Positions 16,208 to 25,229 of a DNA stretch of 64,000 bases are shown piece by piece. The stretch comes from Flavobacterium album (GTDB lineage Bacteria; Bacteroidota; Bacteroidia; Flavobacteriales; Flavobacteriaceae). The DNA lies in assembly GCF_003096035.1 (NCBI RefSeq), contig NZ_CP029186.1, positions 1,625,001 through 1,689,000 of the forward strand, in the 5' to 3' direction. Position numbers and translations under genes: made by a program. The notes beneath the pieces were generated by a model that was not told the DNA's origin, made no database searches, and saw nothing but the letters and a program-made list of their open reading frames with translations. Each line of letters starts with the position of its first letter. The first letter of the stretch is position 1.

Positions 16208-16390
16208 CGAGTGTAGCTGCTCCCCTCTCCTTTGGAGAGGGGTCGGGGGGTGAGGCCAAATCACAAGAGTAATCACGCACTCTCGGCACGTCCCAACTCC
16301 CTCTCCTTTGGAGAGGGCCGGGGGAGAGGATTACATACATGAGTGTAGCTACTCCCCTCTCCTTGGGAGAGGGGTTGGGGGTGAGGACTT
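16208..16390 (+). repeat. Three hairpin repeats in tandem
   Basis: Copies at 16208-16260, 16263-16332 and 16340-16390. The first two form a pair that is repeated almost identically at 16585-16711. Confidence 0.85.
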
Positions 16391-16435
16391 CAAGAGAGGG
16401 TCCATTTAACTAAATGACCAGCTATCATTAGTAGC

Positions 16436-16560
16436 GAAAAGCCGTCGCACTCCAGCCACCCTTATTCCTGCTATCCGCTATATCCCCGCCGAAAAAAGCG
16501 GGGGATACCGCTCCTATCAGGGCTAATGAGGCAGTTTTAGGCATATTTGCTAAGGCTTCA
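16436..16560. repeat. Fragment of another dispersed repeat with a strong stem
   Basis: GCTATCCGCTATATCCCC, then a TATCCCCGC / GCGGGGGATA hairpin around GAAAAAA. The wording resembles the second family at about 28390-28500 and intergenic repeats I recall from Flavobacteriaceae. No gene on either strand is credible. Confidence 0.5.
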
Positions 16561-16584
16561 CCAAACCGCGACAAAGCTCCTGCA

Positions 16585-16711
16585 TGAGTGTAGCTCACTT
16601 CCCTCTCCTTTGGAGAGGGGTCGGGGGGGTGAGGCCAAATCACAAGAGTAATCACGCACTCTCGGCACGTCCCAACTCCCTCTCCTTTGGAGAGGGTTGG
16701 GGAGAGGACTA
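16585..16711 (+). repeat. Hairpin repeat pair, near-identical to 16208-16332
   Basis: Copies at 16585-16639 and 16640-16711. Over about 90 bases the pair differs from the earlier one mainly by a single G in a G run, so one of them is a recent copy. A long open frame runs through this repeat into the next gene, but the repeat part is not coding. Confidence 0.85.
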
Positions 16712-16790
16712 CAATGAGAGAAAATCCACATTCATAAACCCCTCTTTTTTCAAACCTGAAACAAAACACCCTCCACCACATTACTACAAT

Positions 16791-17438
16791 ATGGAAATCA
16801 TACTACCCGAAAATATCAGCGAGATAACTCTCGGAAAGTTTATCAAATACGATGAGCTGCTGCAACGCGATTTAGATCAGCAAAATTTCAACAGGCGAAA
16901 AATAGCGCTGTTTACAGGAATCCCTTTTAAAGACACAGCGCGCCTCAGGCAGGCAGATTATGACAGGCTCATTCTCAAGATCGATGCGGCGCTCAATACC
17001 GATGCAGAATTCACCGACCGCTTTACCATGCACGGTATTGAATTTGGTTTTATCCCCGACTTCGATAAGATCACCATTGGCGAATTCGCCGACCTCTCCC
17101 AGCACGGCCTGAGTTCAGAAACCCTCCACAGGCTCATGGCCGTACTCTTCCGACCCGTCATAAAGACTATTGGCAGCAGCTATGTTATTATGCCTTATGA
17201 TGGTACCGAAGAATATGCCGAAATGATGAAGGATATGCCGCTTAATGCCGTCAATGGTGCGCTGGTTTTTTTTTACAGTTTAGCGAGCGAATTACAGGCA
17301 GCTACCCAGAAGTATTTGACGGAGGAACTACTGAGGGAAAATCCGCGTCCGAATTTTTCAAGGACTTCGGCTGGTATCCGACGATTAAAAAACTGGCTAA
17401 AAACGACATTCTCAAGATCCCGAAGATCGAAAAATTAG
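16791..17438 (+). CDS. Tail assembly chaperone-like protein (zero-frame part)
   Basis: The start MEIILPENISEITLGKF removes an open stretch that only reads through repeats. The 215-residue product has the shape of a Bacteroidota phage tail-assembly protein: a beta-rich middle (MHGIEFGFIPDFDKITIGEFADL), then LHRLMAVLFRPV and ALVFFYSLASELQ. The end (after about residue 189) becomes Ser/Arg-rich and unlike a folded domain. At the same point the -1 frame reads on for 60 natural-looking codons. As in phage lambda G/GT, a fraction of ribosomes probably slips -1 to make a longer form. The Caudovirales chaperones coat the tape measure protein before tail tube assembly. Confidence 0.65.
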   Translation: MEIILPENISEITLGKFIKYDELLQRDLDQQNFNRRKIALFTGIPFKDTARLRQADYDRLILKIDAALNTDAEFTDRFTMHGIEFGFIPDFDKITIGEFADLSQHGLSSETLHRLMAVLFRPVIKTIGSSYVIMPYDGTEEYAEMMKDMPLNAVNGALVFFYSLASELQAATQKYLTEELLRENPRPNFSRTSAGIRRLKNWLKTTFSRSRRSKN

Positions 17439-17539
17439 GCCTTCACCAATGCCTCGTTTTCCTCGCCTGCGAAATGGTCGAGAGCAAGGTAAAAGCAGCC
17501 ATCAGGAAAGGAAATAACACCCAAACATCATATTTATAA
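17354..17539 (+). CDS. -1 frame extension of the tail assembly chaperone (GT-like)
   Basis: This frame is read as TTT TTC AAG GAC TTC GGC TGG and encodes FKDFGWYPTIKKLAKNDILK... to ...AIRKGNNTQTSYL. It has no start codon of its own at the right place. Two possible slip sites exist: a run of nine T at 17266-17274 (T TTT TTT heptamer) and TTTTTC at 17354-17359. The stop overlaps the next gene's ATG (TAATG), which supports real translation. A simple indel that split one gene is the alternative. Confidence 0.55.
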   Translation, partial: FFKDFGWYPTIKKLAKNDILKIPKIEKLGLHQCLVFLACEMVESKVKAAIRKGNNTQTSYL

Positions 17540-17994
17540 TGAACGGATACAGCCAGCTTTTAAGGTACATAAAACAAATAGCACATCCCCTTGTAAACAC
17601 TATTACCCAGGGCGATTTTGATAAAGTCGATACTGCAAAGCACAATATCTTCCCGTTGCTGCATGTCGCTATAGGCAATGCCTCGTTTCCTAGCGAAGGC
17701 GTAGTGAGATTTAGCATACAGGTAGGCTGCTTCGATATCCGCGACAGTAACAGGCAGGTCAGTGATGATAAGTACTACGACAACGACAATGAGATTGACA
17801 ACCTCAATGCAACACTGGCCATACTCAACCGTATATGGCTGCTGATGTTGAAAGATTTTGAAGAGCTCAACATATCGGCCAGCGACTCGCCAAGTCTTGA
17901 TATATGCACAGAGTATGAGCAAAATCTGCTTGATGGCTGGATCATGACATTCGAAGTAGAAACGCCAAATGATATAATTAACCTATGCCAATAA
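17539..17994 (+). CDS. Tail terminator/completion-like protein
   Basis: The 151-residue protein is translationally coupled to the frameshift product upstream and overlaps the gp10-like gene downstream. The profile is typical of phage tail-completion proteins: an N-terminal helix (YSQLLRYIKQIAHPLV), acidic loops, a central beta sheet, and the C-terminal strand LLDGWIMTFEVETPN that recurs in Bacteroidota prophages. It probably caps the tail tube and joins it to the head. The assignment rests on shape and position rather than a decisive motif. Confidence 0.5.
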   Translation: MNGYSQLLRYIKQIAHPLVNTITQGDFDKVDTAKHNIFPLLHVAIGNASFPSEGVVRFSIQVGCFDIRDSNRQVSDDKYYDNDNEIDNLNATLAILNRIWLLMLKDFEELNISASDSPSLDICTEYEQNLLDGWIMTFEVETPNDIINLCQ

Positions 17995-18503
17995 AGGACC
18001 TTCTCGAAGAATTAGGCAAAACCGTACAGAAAAATGCCAAGGAAAGGCTTGCCGCATTAGGAAGGTCAGATACCGGCCAGCTCGCAAACAGTATCAAATA
18101 CGAAGTAAGGTCCGGCAAAGACAACTACAAGCTTACTATCTCTACATTAGAGTATGGTGCTTATATAGATCAGGGAGTAAGGGGCAAAAGCAGTAGTTCC
18201 CGGGCACCCCAAAGCCCCTTCCGGTTTGGCAGTGGCAAAGGGAAAAAAGGGGGCCTCACAACAGCAATCGAAACCTGGGTCAAAAGAAAAAAGATACAGT
18301 TTAAAGACAAAGGCACCGGGAAGTTCCTTAGCTCCAAACAAACAGCATTCCTGATTACACGTTCGGTTTACAACAAAGGCATAAAAACCTCTGGTTTTTT
18401 AACCAAACCCTTTGAAGACGAATTTTTCAGGCTCCCAAAAAAACTTGCAACTGCCTACCTCCCAGAAATACTCGAAGAAATAAGAAAAGCCCTCAAGCAA
18501 TAA
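17985..18503 (+). CDS. HK97 gp10-like head-tail joining protein
   Basis: The 172 residues start within the preceding gene and show the gp10/minor-tail family pattern: an N-terminal helix with DTGQLANSIKYEV (the RTGxLxxSI-like motif), a strand with TLEYGAYIDQGVRGK (the YAxxxEFGT-like loop), a basic middle and a C-terminal helix (PYLPEILEEIRKALK-like). The family acts in head-tail joining. The central RAPQSPFRFGSGKGKKGG insert is basic and low in complexity. The family assignment is reasonably secure. Confidence 0.75.
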   Translation: MPIKDLLEELGKTVQKNAKERLAALGRSDTGQLANSIKYEVRSGKDNYKLTISTLEYGAYIDQGVRGKSSSSRAPQSPFRFGSGKGKKGGLTTAIETWVKRKKIQFKDKGTGKFLSSKQTAFLITRSVYNKGIKTSGFLTKPFEDEFFRLPKKLATAYLPEILEEIRKALKQ

Positions 18504-18562
18504 CTAAACCTCCAGCTTCTATAATCAACATAGAAACCTCACATCGCTCCAACTAACCAGTC

Positions 18563-18810
18563 TGAGTGTAGCTCTGCCCCCTCTCCTTGGGAGAGGGGTT
18601 GGGGGTGAGACTTAACCAATAAATCCCCTTACAACCGAACAACCAAGAGGGATAAGGCAAGGATTAACCAGCCCGAGTGTAGCTCTCTCCCCTCTCCTTG
18701 GGAGAGGGCCTGCCTGCCGGTAGGCAGGGTTGGGGGTGAGGCCAATAAGAATAACACTCCTCTCGGCACGTCACGCTCCCTCTCCTTTGGAGAGGGCCGG
18801 GGAGAGGATT
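18563..18810 (+). repeat. Three hairpin repeats
   Basis: Copies at 18563-18612, 18674-18743 (with the CCTGCCTGCCGGTAGGCAGG insert) and 18750-18810. These fill most of the 320-base gap between the gp10-like and next tail gene; nothing else is recognisable there. Confidence 0.85.
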
Positions 18811-18824
18811 AAAAACCAAAACCA

Positions 18825-19832
18825 ATGAGCATCAAAACATTATCCCCGCATTACATAAGCATACCGCTAACAAGCCCGCTCACCGGGGTTATATGCAGCA
18901 GCTACGAGGTGCGCATCTATATTTGGGATGGCAGCAAAACCGCAATCCCGGCAGAACCTTCTTACACGATGACAAAAATAAATGCATCGGGATCTTCACG
19001 GAGCGACAGGATAAATATCGCCCGCATAGCCAGCGATTTCATCGGGTTTGAGTGTATTCCGCAGCAGGGAACAGTACTCGTCGATGGTAATAACCAGGTG
19101 TGGATAAAATACGAATGTTATTACAACGATTCCCCCACTGTGCCGGCGCTTCAGGAAGTAAGCCTCGCGCTTAAAGGCTACGGCTATTTCCTCGAAGGCG
19201 AAAATCCGCAGTTGCCATCAAACAAGATACTCCTCACTGGCGACGAGTTCAAAGTCAGCAGGGATGGACGCTTTGTTTTGCCTATCATGGTAGATGAACC
19301 GCCTGTACCGATAAGAACGCTTACTATAAACAACTTCGTAAGGTCAACAGGCGTTAACTACACCCTTACCGCTACAGCCAATTTCCCCTACACCGAAATA
19401 TTTGTATCTGCAAGGCCGGTGGGAAGCAGCAGTTGGACACCAGTAGAGCATTCCGGCAGCAGCTATATTGTCCCATCCGGAATAGCGTCAGGCCTGTTCG
19501 AAGTACGTGCCGGCGCATTCGATCCTGTAACATCAGCCATTATCTATTCGGCAGTTTATAACATTACCGCCATCAGGATATACAAAGTCGAGCCATACAG
19601 CAGCGGCTATGCAACTCGGATTTTTTACAACCTGAATATAAATGCAACCACAGTCGATCTCCAGCTATATAATAATGGCTCCTGGCAAAGCTGGCCGTAT
19701 GATGCCAACAGTCCCAGGTATTTCTCCTGGACTCCTACAGGGAACCAAAAAATCAGGATGATGGTAAATGGCAACTATTCAAACGAGGTGTCACTAACCA
19801 TACCATTAGCAGCAACCATTAACATCCCGTAA
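18825..19832 (+). CDS. Phage tail protein, unknown type
   Basis: The 335-residue product is almost wholly beta, with two or three immunoglobulin-like stretches (about 155-240 and 250-330; for example TYTLTATANFPYTEIFVSARPV and KVEPYSSGYATRIFYNLN). Its N-terminal half (PLTSPLTGVICSSYEVRIYIW) resembles a baseplate or tail-tip-associated domain seen in Bacteroidota prophages. By position, between gp10 and the large tail-tip-like protein, it is likely a distal tail component. I cannot name it. Confidence 0.5.
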   Translation: MSIKTLSPHYISIPLTSPLTGVICSSYEVRIYIWDGSKTAIPAEPSYTMTKINASGSSRSDRINIARIASDFIGFECIPQQGTVLVDGNNQVWIKYECYYNDSPTVPALQEVSLALKGYGYFLEGENPQLPSNKILLTGDEFKVSRDGRFVLPIMVDEPPVPIRTLTINNFVRSTGVNYTLTATANFPYTEIFVSARPVGSSSWTPVEHSGSSYIVPSGIASGLFEVRAGAFDPVTSAIIYSAVYNITAIRIYKVEPYSSGYATRIFYNLNINATTVDLQLYNNGSWQSWPYDANSPRYFSWTPTGNQKIRMMVNGNYSNEVSLTIPLAATINIP

Positions 19833-19834
19833 TC

Positions 19835-20404
19835 ATGCGAATTACCGTAATATCCTACCCGCTACACGAGATCAATTATACTATCGAAGCCGAAAAAAGC
19901 TACTACTCAAACAAAATAGTAAAATACCTGTGGGTTAATATCGCCGAAGCCGTATCCGATGAATATGTGGAAATAAGCTATAATGGTGTCGTAAAAACCC
20001 TCCTGATTACCGATGAGTGCCGCTATACGCCTATAGATATTGCATTTCAGAACAAGGAAGGCGCTATACAGTTGTTCACCTTCTTCAAGGCAAAAAAAGA
20101 TACCATTACTACAACAAGCGAGAACTTCGAAAGCAACAGGCCCATCGGCAGCCACCAGTTCATAAAATACAATGTGAACGCCAAAACCAAATTCACGGTC
20201 AACAGCGGTTTCATAACCGAAGACAAGAACGAAGCCATCAGGCAGCTCCTTCTTTCCGAAAGGGTTTGGATGCTATCAGGAGATACAGCTATCCCGTTAA
20301 ACGTAAGCACCTCCAGCCAGGAATTTAAAAACCGCCAAAACGACCGCCTTATAAATTACGCCATAGAATTCGAGCACGCCTACTACGAAAACAACAACAT
20401 ATAA
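19835..20404 (+). CDS. Distal tail-like protein, unknown function
   Basis: The 189 residues start 2 bases after the previous stop, so the two are a unit. The protein is beta-rich, with a two-layer look: VKYLWVNIAEAVSDEYVEISYNGVVK, then a charged helix-loop (DTITTTSENFESNRPIGSHQFIKYNVN) and a final RLINYAIEFEHAYYENNNI strand. No decisive motif. Possibly a Dit-like or tail-associated adaptor. Confidence 0.45.
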   Translation: MRITVISYPLHEINYTIEAEKSYYSNKIVKYLWVNIAEAVSDEYVEISYNGVVKTLLITDECRYTPIDIAFQNKEGAIQLFTFFKAKKDTITTTSENFESNRPIGSHQFIKYNVNAKTKFTVNSGFITEDKNEAIRQLLLSERVWMLSGDTAIPLNVSTSSQEFKNRQNDRLINYAIEFEHAYYENNNI

Positions 20405-20485
20405 CCGGCATTAAATTCCAAAACAAATCCCAAATCCCAAACAAGAAGTCTCTTGTCTGAGAATAAGCAGGATATCTTGCCGGCA

Positions 20486-20597
20486 TGAGTGTAGCTGCCC
20501 CTCTCCTTTGGAGAGGGGTTGGGGTGAGGCCAAATAATCACCCCTCTCGGCACGTCTCGCTCCCCTCTCCTTGGGAGAGGGGTCGGGGGTGAGGACT
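20486..20597 (+). repeat. Hairpin repeat pair
   Basis: Copies at 20486-20530 (GAGTGTAGCT form) and 20537-20597 (CTCTCGGCACG form), same orientation as the genes. Confidence 0.85.
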
Positions 20598-20636
20598 TAA
20601 AATTGATGATCCCAATAATTATAACATGATCACATT

Positions 20637-20738
20637 TACGTGCCTTAAACCCCAAAGGGGTTAAATACTATAGCCCTGGGCATCGCCCGGGGTTGCCGCG
20701 ACAACAACGCCAAAGCCCTGAAAGGGCGCAATCTCACA
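20637..20738. repeat. AACCCCAAAGGGGTT / GCCCTGAAAGGGC intergenic repeat
   Basis: The element is made of three small stems: AACCCCAAAGGGGTT, CCCTGGGCATCGCCCGGGG and GCCCTGAAAGGGC. I recall this order from dispersed intergenic elements in Bacteroidota. It ends just before the next start codon. Confidence 0.6.
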
Positions 20739-20747
20739 ACATAAACC

Positions 20748-23039
20748 ATGATGCTTAAAATCTACATCGAAGACCAGCTGTTGGACCTCTTCAAAGACGA
20801 ATCCATAGAACTCAATAGCTCCGTGGCCAATACCGAAGACGTTTCCAAGCTGAATACCGACTATACCAAAACATTCACTGTCCCAGCTAGCGACAGGAAC
20901 AACTATATATTTAAGCATTACTATAATGCCGACATCGACAATACGTTTGATGCCCGTACAAAAAAGAGCTGCCGTATCGAGTTGGATGGCATGCCCTTCC
21001 GTACCGGTAAGATGAGGTTGGAAAAAGTATCTGTAAAAAACGGCCTTGCAAGTTCCTACACCATCAACTTCTGGGGCAACCTTGTCAATTTTAAAACGCT
21101 CATAAAAGAAGATCTGCTGAGCAGCCTTAATATGTTGGCGTACGATCATATCTACAATTTTGATAATGTAAAGGCCGGGCTTAATACAGGGCTGTTCGAT
21201 CGCGATATTATCTACACCCTTTTAAGCCAGCGCCGCCAGTTCATGTACAGTTCGGACAATGCAAATAATACTAATGGCGAAAAGCTCGTAAACATCGCAT
21301 ATAACGGCCAGGATAGGGGTATAGGCTGGAGCGACCTCAAGCCGTCTATAAGGGTGCTGGCCATCATTGAGGCTATCGAAGAAAAATACGGAATCACTTT
21401 TAGCCGCGACTTCTTTGGGCGGAATGAATTCAAAGAGTTGTATATGTGGCTTAATAATGACGAAGGTGCGCAGTATACGGAGCAGGCTGTCAACTGGATC
21501 AACGGCAATGGAGAAGTATTCGGTTTTAACGACGACACAACCGATACCTGGACTGTAGCGCAGTATCCTTTCAACGATTATCATAACATGCTGTACCGTG
21601 TAACGATCACTCCTCAGGCAGGGTATGAAAACGTACCCTACAGGATTATTGCAAAAAATAATAATAATGGTATTCAAACTATACATCAGCAGGTTGATGC
21701 CACAGGGGAATATACAGTAGAATTTACTGCTGCGCCAGACCCGCCTTTCAGCCTGAAATTCTATGTAAGCGCGGCTGCTACTTTTGAGTATGATGCCTAC
21801 ATACTGCTGCGTGCAGATCGTGCAGCATTTCCTTATGGCCATACCGATAAGGATGCCGATGCAAATATCAGTATGATTGTAGATACTTTCAACGTAGCCC
21901 CGGCACTGCCAAACATGAAAATTATCGACTTTCTCAAGGGGCTGTTCAATATGTTCAAGCTCGTTGCCATTCCCGATAATTTGGGTAACATGTATATAAA
22001 TACCATTGACGATTATTACCATGCGGGAACCGTACATGATATAACAAAATGGGTCGATTGGGAAAAGTACGATGTGGAGCGTGCCAGGATATTTAGCACC
22101 ATGAATTTTAAGTACCAGGCGCCAACCACAATTCTCAACATGCAGTACTTAAAAAATACCGGTATTGCCTATGGTGATGCACAGATAAGCCTTGATGACG
22201 AAGAAGGTGAGCCGCTGGATGGCGAAACGCTCGAGATATCCCTCCCTTTTGAAACGATTCTGTTCGAAAGGCTGAAAGATATTCACACCAATACCCTGAC
22301 AACTATCCAATATGGCCTTATTCTTAACGAAACCCTTGAACCCGCAAAGCCAAAAGCAGTAATTTATTACAATAACAGGGTATCCATTTCGGCCAATCCT
22401 ATCTCACTTACAGATAATGATGGCAATGCCAACCAGATAATGGGGCTTATAAATACGCCAGGTCATACATTAGGCCTGGATTCGGGCAACTTTTCACTGC
22501 TTTGGAACGAAGAAAACTCCACATGGAGCTATGCCAGGATTTTAGGGACATTATTTAAAAATTACTGGTCTTCGTATATCACGTCAATATTCAATGTAAA
22601 ACGGCGGAATTTTAAGTTCAGCGCCATTCTCCCCGCATGGCTCCTAACAAAACTGAAACTCAACGACGTGCTTTACATAAAGGACAGGTATTACCGCATT
22701 AACGACTTTACGGTAGACCTTACCACGCGCGAAACCAGCCTGAACCTTATAAATACCTTCGAAACCAATTTTGGCCTCTTTGCGCCATCGCAATCCCGGG
22801 TAACGCTTAGCGCAATAGAGCAGCTATACGGCGTGTATGTGACCAATGGCGCTGTGATGGATATTACAAAAGAAGATACCGGGTCGGGAACTTCATGGGC
22901 CGATGTGCACCGGGAGGGCTACAACCTCAACATTTTTGTAAACGAAAATACTACGGGCGAAACAAGGGCAATGTTCATCAACGTCAGCAATGGCGCAGGC
23001 AGGTCATTCCAGATATACCTAATACAAAACGCACAATGA
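20748..23039 (+). CDS. Large tail-tip/baseplate-like protein with BACON-like C-terminus
   Basis: The 763 residues begin MMLKIYIEDQLLDLFKDESIEL (a second ATG follows directly) and continue with the DVSKLNTDYTKTFTVPAS region typical of a large tail protein shared by Bacteroidota prophages. The middle has many strands (for example MYINTIDDYYHAGTV, DWEKYDVERARIFS). The last 85 residues or so form a separate small beta domain (VMDITKEDTGSG, NTTGETRAMFINVSNGAGRSFQIYLIQNAQ) that looks like a BACON domain, a module proposed to bind carbohydrate. It probably forms part of the tail tip that contacts the cell surface. The frame overlaps the next gene by four bases. Confidence 0.6.
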   Translation: MMLKIYIEDQLLDLFKDESIELNSSVANTEDVSKLNTDYTKTFTVPASDRNNYIFKHYYNADIDNTFDARTKKSCRIELDGMPFRTGKMRLEKVSVKNGLASSYTINFWGNLVNFKTLIKEDLLSSLNMLAYDHIYNFDNVKAGLNTGLFDRDIIYTLLSQRRQFMYSSDNANNTNGEKLVNIAYNGQDRGIGWSDLKPSIRVLAIIEAIEEKYGITFSRDFFGRNEFKELYMWLNNDEGAQYTEQAVNWINGNGEVFGFNDDTTDTWTVAQYPFNDYHNMLYRVTITPQAGYENVPYRIIAKNNNNGIQTIHQQVDATGEYTVEFTAAPDPPFSLKFYVSAAATFEYDAYILLRADRAAFPYGHTDKDADANISMIVDTFNVAPALPNMKIIDFLKGLFNMFKLVAIPDNLGNMYINTIDDYYHAGTVHDITKWVDWEKYDVERARIFSTMNFKYQAPTTILNMQYLKNTGIAYGDAQISLDDEEGEPLDGETLEISLPFETILFERLKDIHTNTLTTIQYGLILNETLEPAKPKAVIYYNNRVSISANPISLTDNDGNANQIMGLINTPGHTLGLDSGNFSLLWNEENSTWSYARILGTLFKNYWSSYITSIFNVKRRNFKFSAILPAWLLTKLKLNDVLYIKDRYYRINDFTVDLTTRETSLNLINTFETNFGLFAPSQSRVTLSAIEQLYGVYVTNGAVMDITKEDTGSGTSWADVHREGYNLNIFVNENTTGETRAMFINVSNGAGRSFQIYLIQNAQ

Positions 23040-23251
23040 TAGCAGAAACCATCAAAATGCTCCAGTCCGGTCAATGGTACGGCTGCGGGCACACCATCGA
23101 GATCGCAAAAGGTAAGAACGCAATTCCCGGGACATGGAAGGAAACCAAAGAAAAAATAAGGCGCATCAGGTATATGCAGGCCACCGAAATGCAGAAGGAG
23201 AATATCCAAAAATCTAAAAAGATGATATCATGGCTGAAAAGTATGAAATAG
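23036..23251 (+). CDS. Small phage protein before the tape measure
   Basis: The 71-residue protein starts inside the previous gene's stop (ATGA). Open codons upstream in this frame are shadow, so I use MIAETIKMLQSGQWYGCG. It has an N-terminal MLQSGQWYGCGHTIEIAKGKNAIPG strand-turn unit and a basic helical tail (EKIRRIRYMQATEMQKENIQKSKKM). It overlaps the tape-measure start. In other tailed phages a small protein here may be a chaperone. Confidence 0.5.
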   Translation: MIAETIKMLQSGQWYGCGHTIEIAKGKNAIPGTWKETKEKIRRIRYMQATEMQKENIQKSKKMISWLKSMK

Positions 23252-25164
23252 AATTAGAGTTTAACGTAGAAACGAATATTGAGAATGTTACCAATAATAC
23301 TATAAACTTTATACAAGCGACTGATAAAGCAGGGGATGCACTTGAAAAGGCTGAAAAAAAGAGCAAGAACTTTGCAGATAGTATTATGGATCAGGGTAAA
23401 GAAATACTTGACAGTGGCCCGGTAATGAAAATACTTAATGATGCTACTAACAATTATGCTAACAAGGTTAAAGATGTTGTCGATGTTACGAAAGTATTTA
23501 TTAAGCAGCAAACTATATCGGCGTTGGCACAAAAGGCATATAATATCGTAGTTGGCAGCTCGAGTGGCGTCATGAAAACGTTTAGAGGTGCTTTAGTCAG
23601 TACAGGGATTGGGGCAATAGCGGTCGCTCTGGGTATGCTGATTGCGAATTTCGATGATGTAAAAAAATTCGTAATGAATGCTGTTCCGGGACTGAAAGCA
23701 TTTGGCGAGGCAATCGGCGGAATTGTAAATTGGGTGACCGACTTTATAGGTGCTACTTCTGATGCATCTCGAGCTGTTGACAAAATGGCCGATGAAGCCG
23801 ATAAAAGCATTAAAAGGAGCCAGGACTTTCTGGATATGTACGGCGATAAATACGATGAATTTACCAAAGCAAAATTTCAGGCAAATATTGATTATCAAAA
23901 CAAGATAAAAGAACTCAATGAGGATGCGGATAAAGATGAACAGCAAAAACTAAAAGAAATTGCTATTTATGCTGAAAAACGTAACAGGATGATTGACAAA
24001 GCTGATATGGACAGGGCGGCAGCTAATAAGAAAAGGCGTGATAAAGAAGATGCAGAAGAAAAGGCAAGGCTGGACAAACTCGCAGAAAACGCACAAAAGA
24101 AGAGGGATGAAGCCATTGCAAGAGAAAAAGAGCGCACGGGGGCTATATCTAAAATCCTTGATGATTATCGCAAAAGAGAAGAAGATGCGAATGCGAAAAC
24201 TGCGATTGAAAAAATAAACCTTGAAGAAGAAAGAGTTCTTGCTGAGCTTGTAAGGCTCAAGGCGAGTGAAGACGAAAAAGCCAAAGTACGGGAGTATTAT
24301 AATAAGCAACGTATTGCTGAAGAACAAAGGGTTGCAGATGAGAAAAAAGCGATCGAAGCCGCAAAGCAACAGGAGTTAAAAGCAGTTGAAGAAACAAAGC
24401 TTGCTTCCGACAAAGCCCTTGCTCTTGATAAAAAGCAATGGGATATAGATCATGAGACTGATCCATTGGTAAAGCTCCAAAAAGAGCGGGAGCTTATGGA
24501 AGAGCAATCCAAAATAGAAACTGATAATCTGAAAAAAGTTATCGATAATGAAAGTCTGTCTTTAAAAGAACGTGCTGATGCGCAGGCACAATATGCGATG
24601 ATCGAGCAAAACCTGAAGCAGTCACTTTCTGACCAGGATCAAAAGATTAGTGACCAGGAAGAAGCAAATGCCGATAAAAAGAAAAAAGATGATGAAGGTG
24701 TTGCCCAAAACCGTTTGAATGTCGCCACCAACACCGCAAAAATGCTTTTAGAAATGGGGGGCAAAGGCGCCGAGCTTGCAAAAGGAATGGCTGTATCACA
24801 AGCAATCCAGGATACTTATAAAGGTGCTAATGCAGCATATGCAAGTATGGTCGAAATACCGTTAGTAGGCCCCGCGCTTGGTGCAGCAGCAGCCGGGGTA
24901 GCTGTGGCATCCGGCTTAATGAACGTCAAAAAAATACTCGCCACAAAACCGGTAGAAAAAAGCGCACCCGGAGGATCGGCAGCCGGAGGTGGCGCAGCCC
25001 CACCCGCAGCTCCGGCCTTCAATCTTGTCCAGGGCACAGGCACCAACCAGATCGCCGAAGCTATAGGCGGCCAAAACACCCCTATACAAGCCTACGTGGT
25101 AAGCAGTAATGTCACCTCTGCGCAAAGCCTCGACCGCAACATCGTAGAGCAAAGCACGCTTTAA
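23230..25164 (+). CDS. Tape measure protein
   Basis: The 644-residue product is the usual tape-measure mosaic. An alpha-helical start (residues 1-115) is followed by a hydrophobic glycine/alanine-rich membrane-like section (about 118-180; ALVSTGIGAIAVALGMLIANF, AIGGIVNWVTDFIGA), then about 300 residues of highly charged coiled coil (Glu/Lys/Ala; about 195-500). A second hydrophobic piece (EIPLVGPALGAAAAGVAVASGLM, about 538-562) and a Pro/Ala/Gly-rich tail end it. It sets tail length and is likely ejected with the DNA. A contractile sheath gene is not seen, so the tail is probably long and non-contractile. Confidence 0.8.
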   Translation: MAEKYEIELEFNVETNIENVTNNTINFIQATDKAGDALEKAEKKSKNFADSIMDQGKEILDSGPVMKILNDATNNYANKVKDVVDVTKVFIKQQTISALAQKAYNIVVGSSSGVMKTFRGALVSTGIGAIAVALGMLIANFDDVKKFVMNAVPGLKAFGEAIGGIVNWVTDFIGATSDASRAVDKMADEADKSIKRSQDFLDMYGDKYDEFTKAKFQANIDYQNKIKELNEDADKDEQQKLKEIAIYAEKRNRMIDKADMDRAAANKKRRDKEDAEEKARLDKLAENAQKKRDEAIAREKERTGAISKILDDYRKREEDANAKTAIEKINLEEERVLAELVRLKASEDEKAKVREYYNKQRIAEEQRVADEKKAIEAAKQQELKAVEETKLASDKALALDKKQWDIDHETDPLVKLQKERELMEEQSKIETDNLKKVIDNESLSLKERADAQAQYAMIEQNLKQSLSDQDQKISDQEEANADKKKKDDEGVAQNRLNVATNTAKMLLEMGGKGAELAKGMAVSQAIQDTYKGANAAYASMVEIPLVGPALGAAAAGVAVASGLMNVKKILATKPVEKSAPGGSAAGGGAAPPAAPAFNLVQGTGTNQIAEAIGGQNTPIQAYVVSSNVTSAQSLDRNIVEQSTL

Positions 25165-25229
25165 TCGGAGTCTCAGTATTCATTCGCAGTTTCATGTCAT
25201 CAACACAATTTCCTTTTAGATACTTCCGG

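Noticed and set aside
16584..16790. N-terminal extension of the tail chaperone
   Set aside because: The open frame reads only repeat sequence; the natural start with an A+T-rich leader is at 16791.
9462..20655. Minus-strand open frames with PSPKERG-type or PPTPLPRRG-type peptides
   Set aside because: These come from translating the hairpin repeats; they recur only because the repeat recurs and have no start or coding features.
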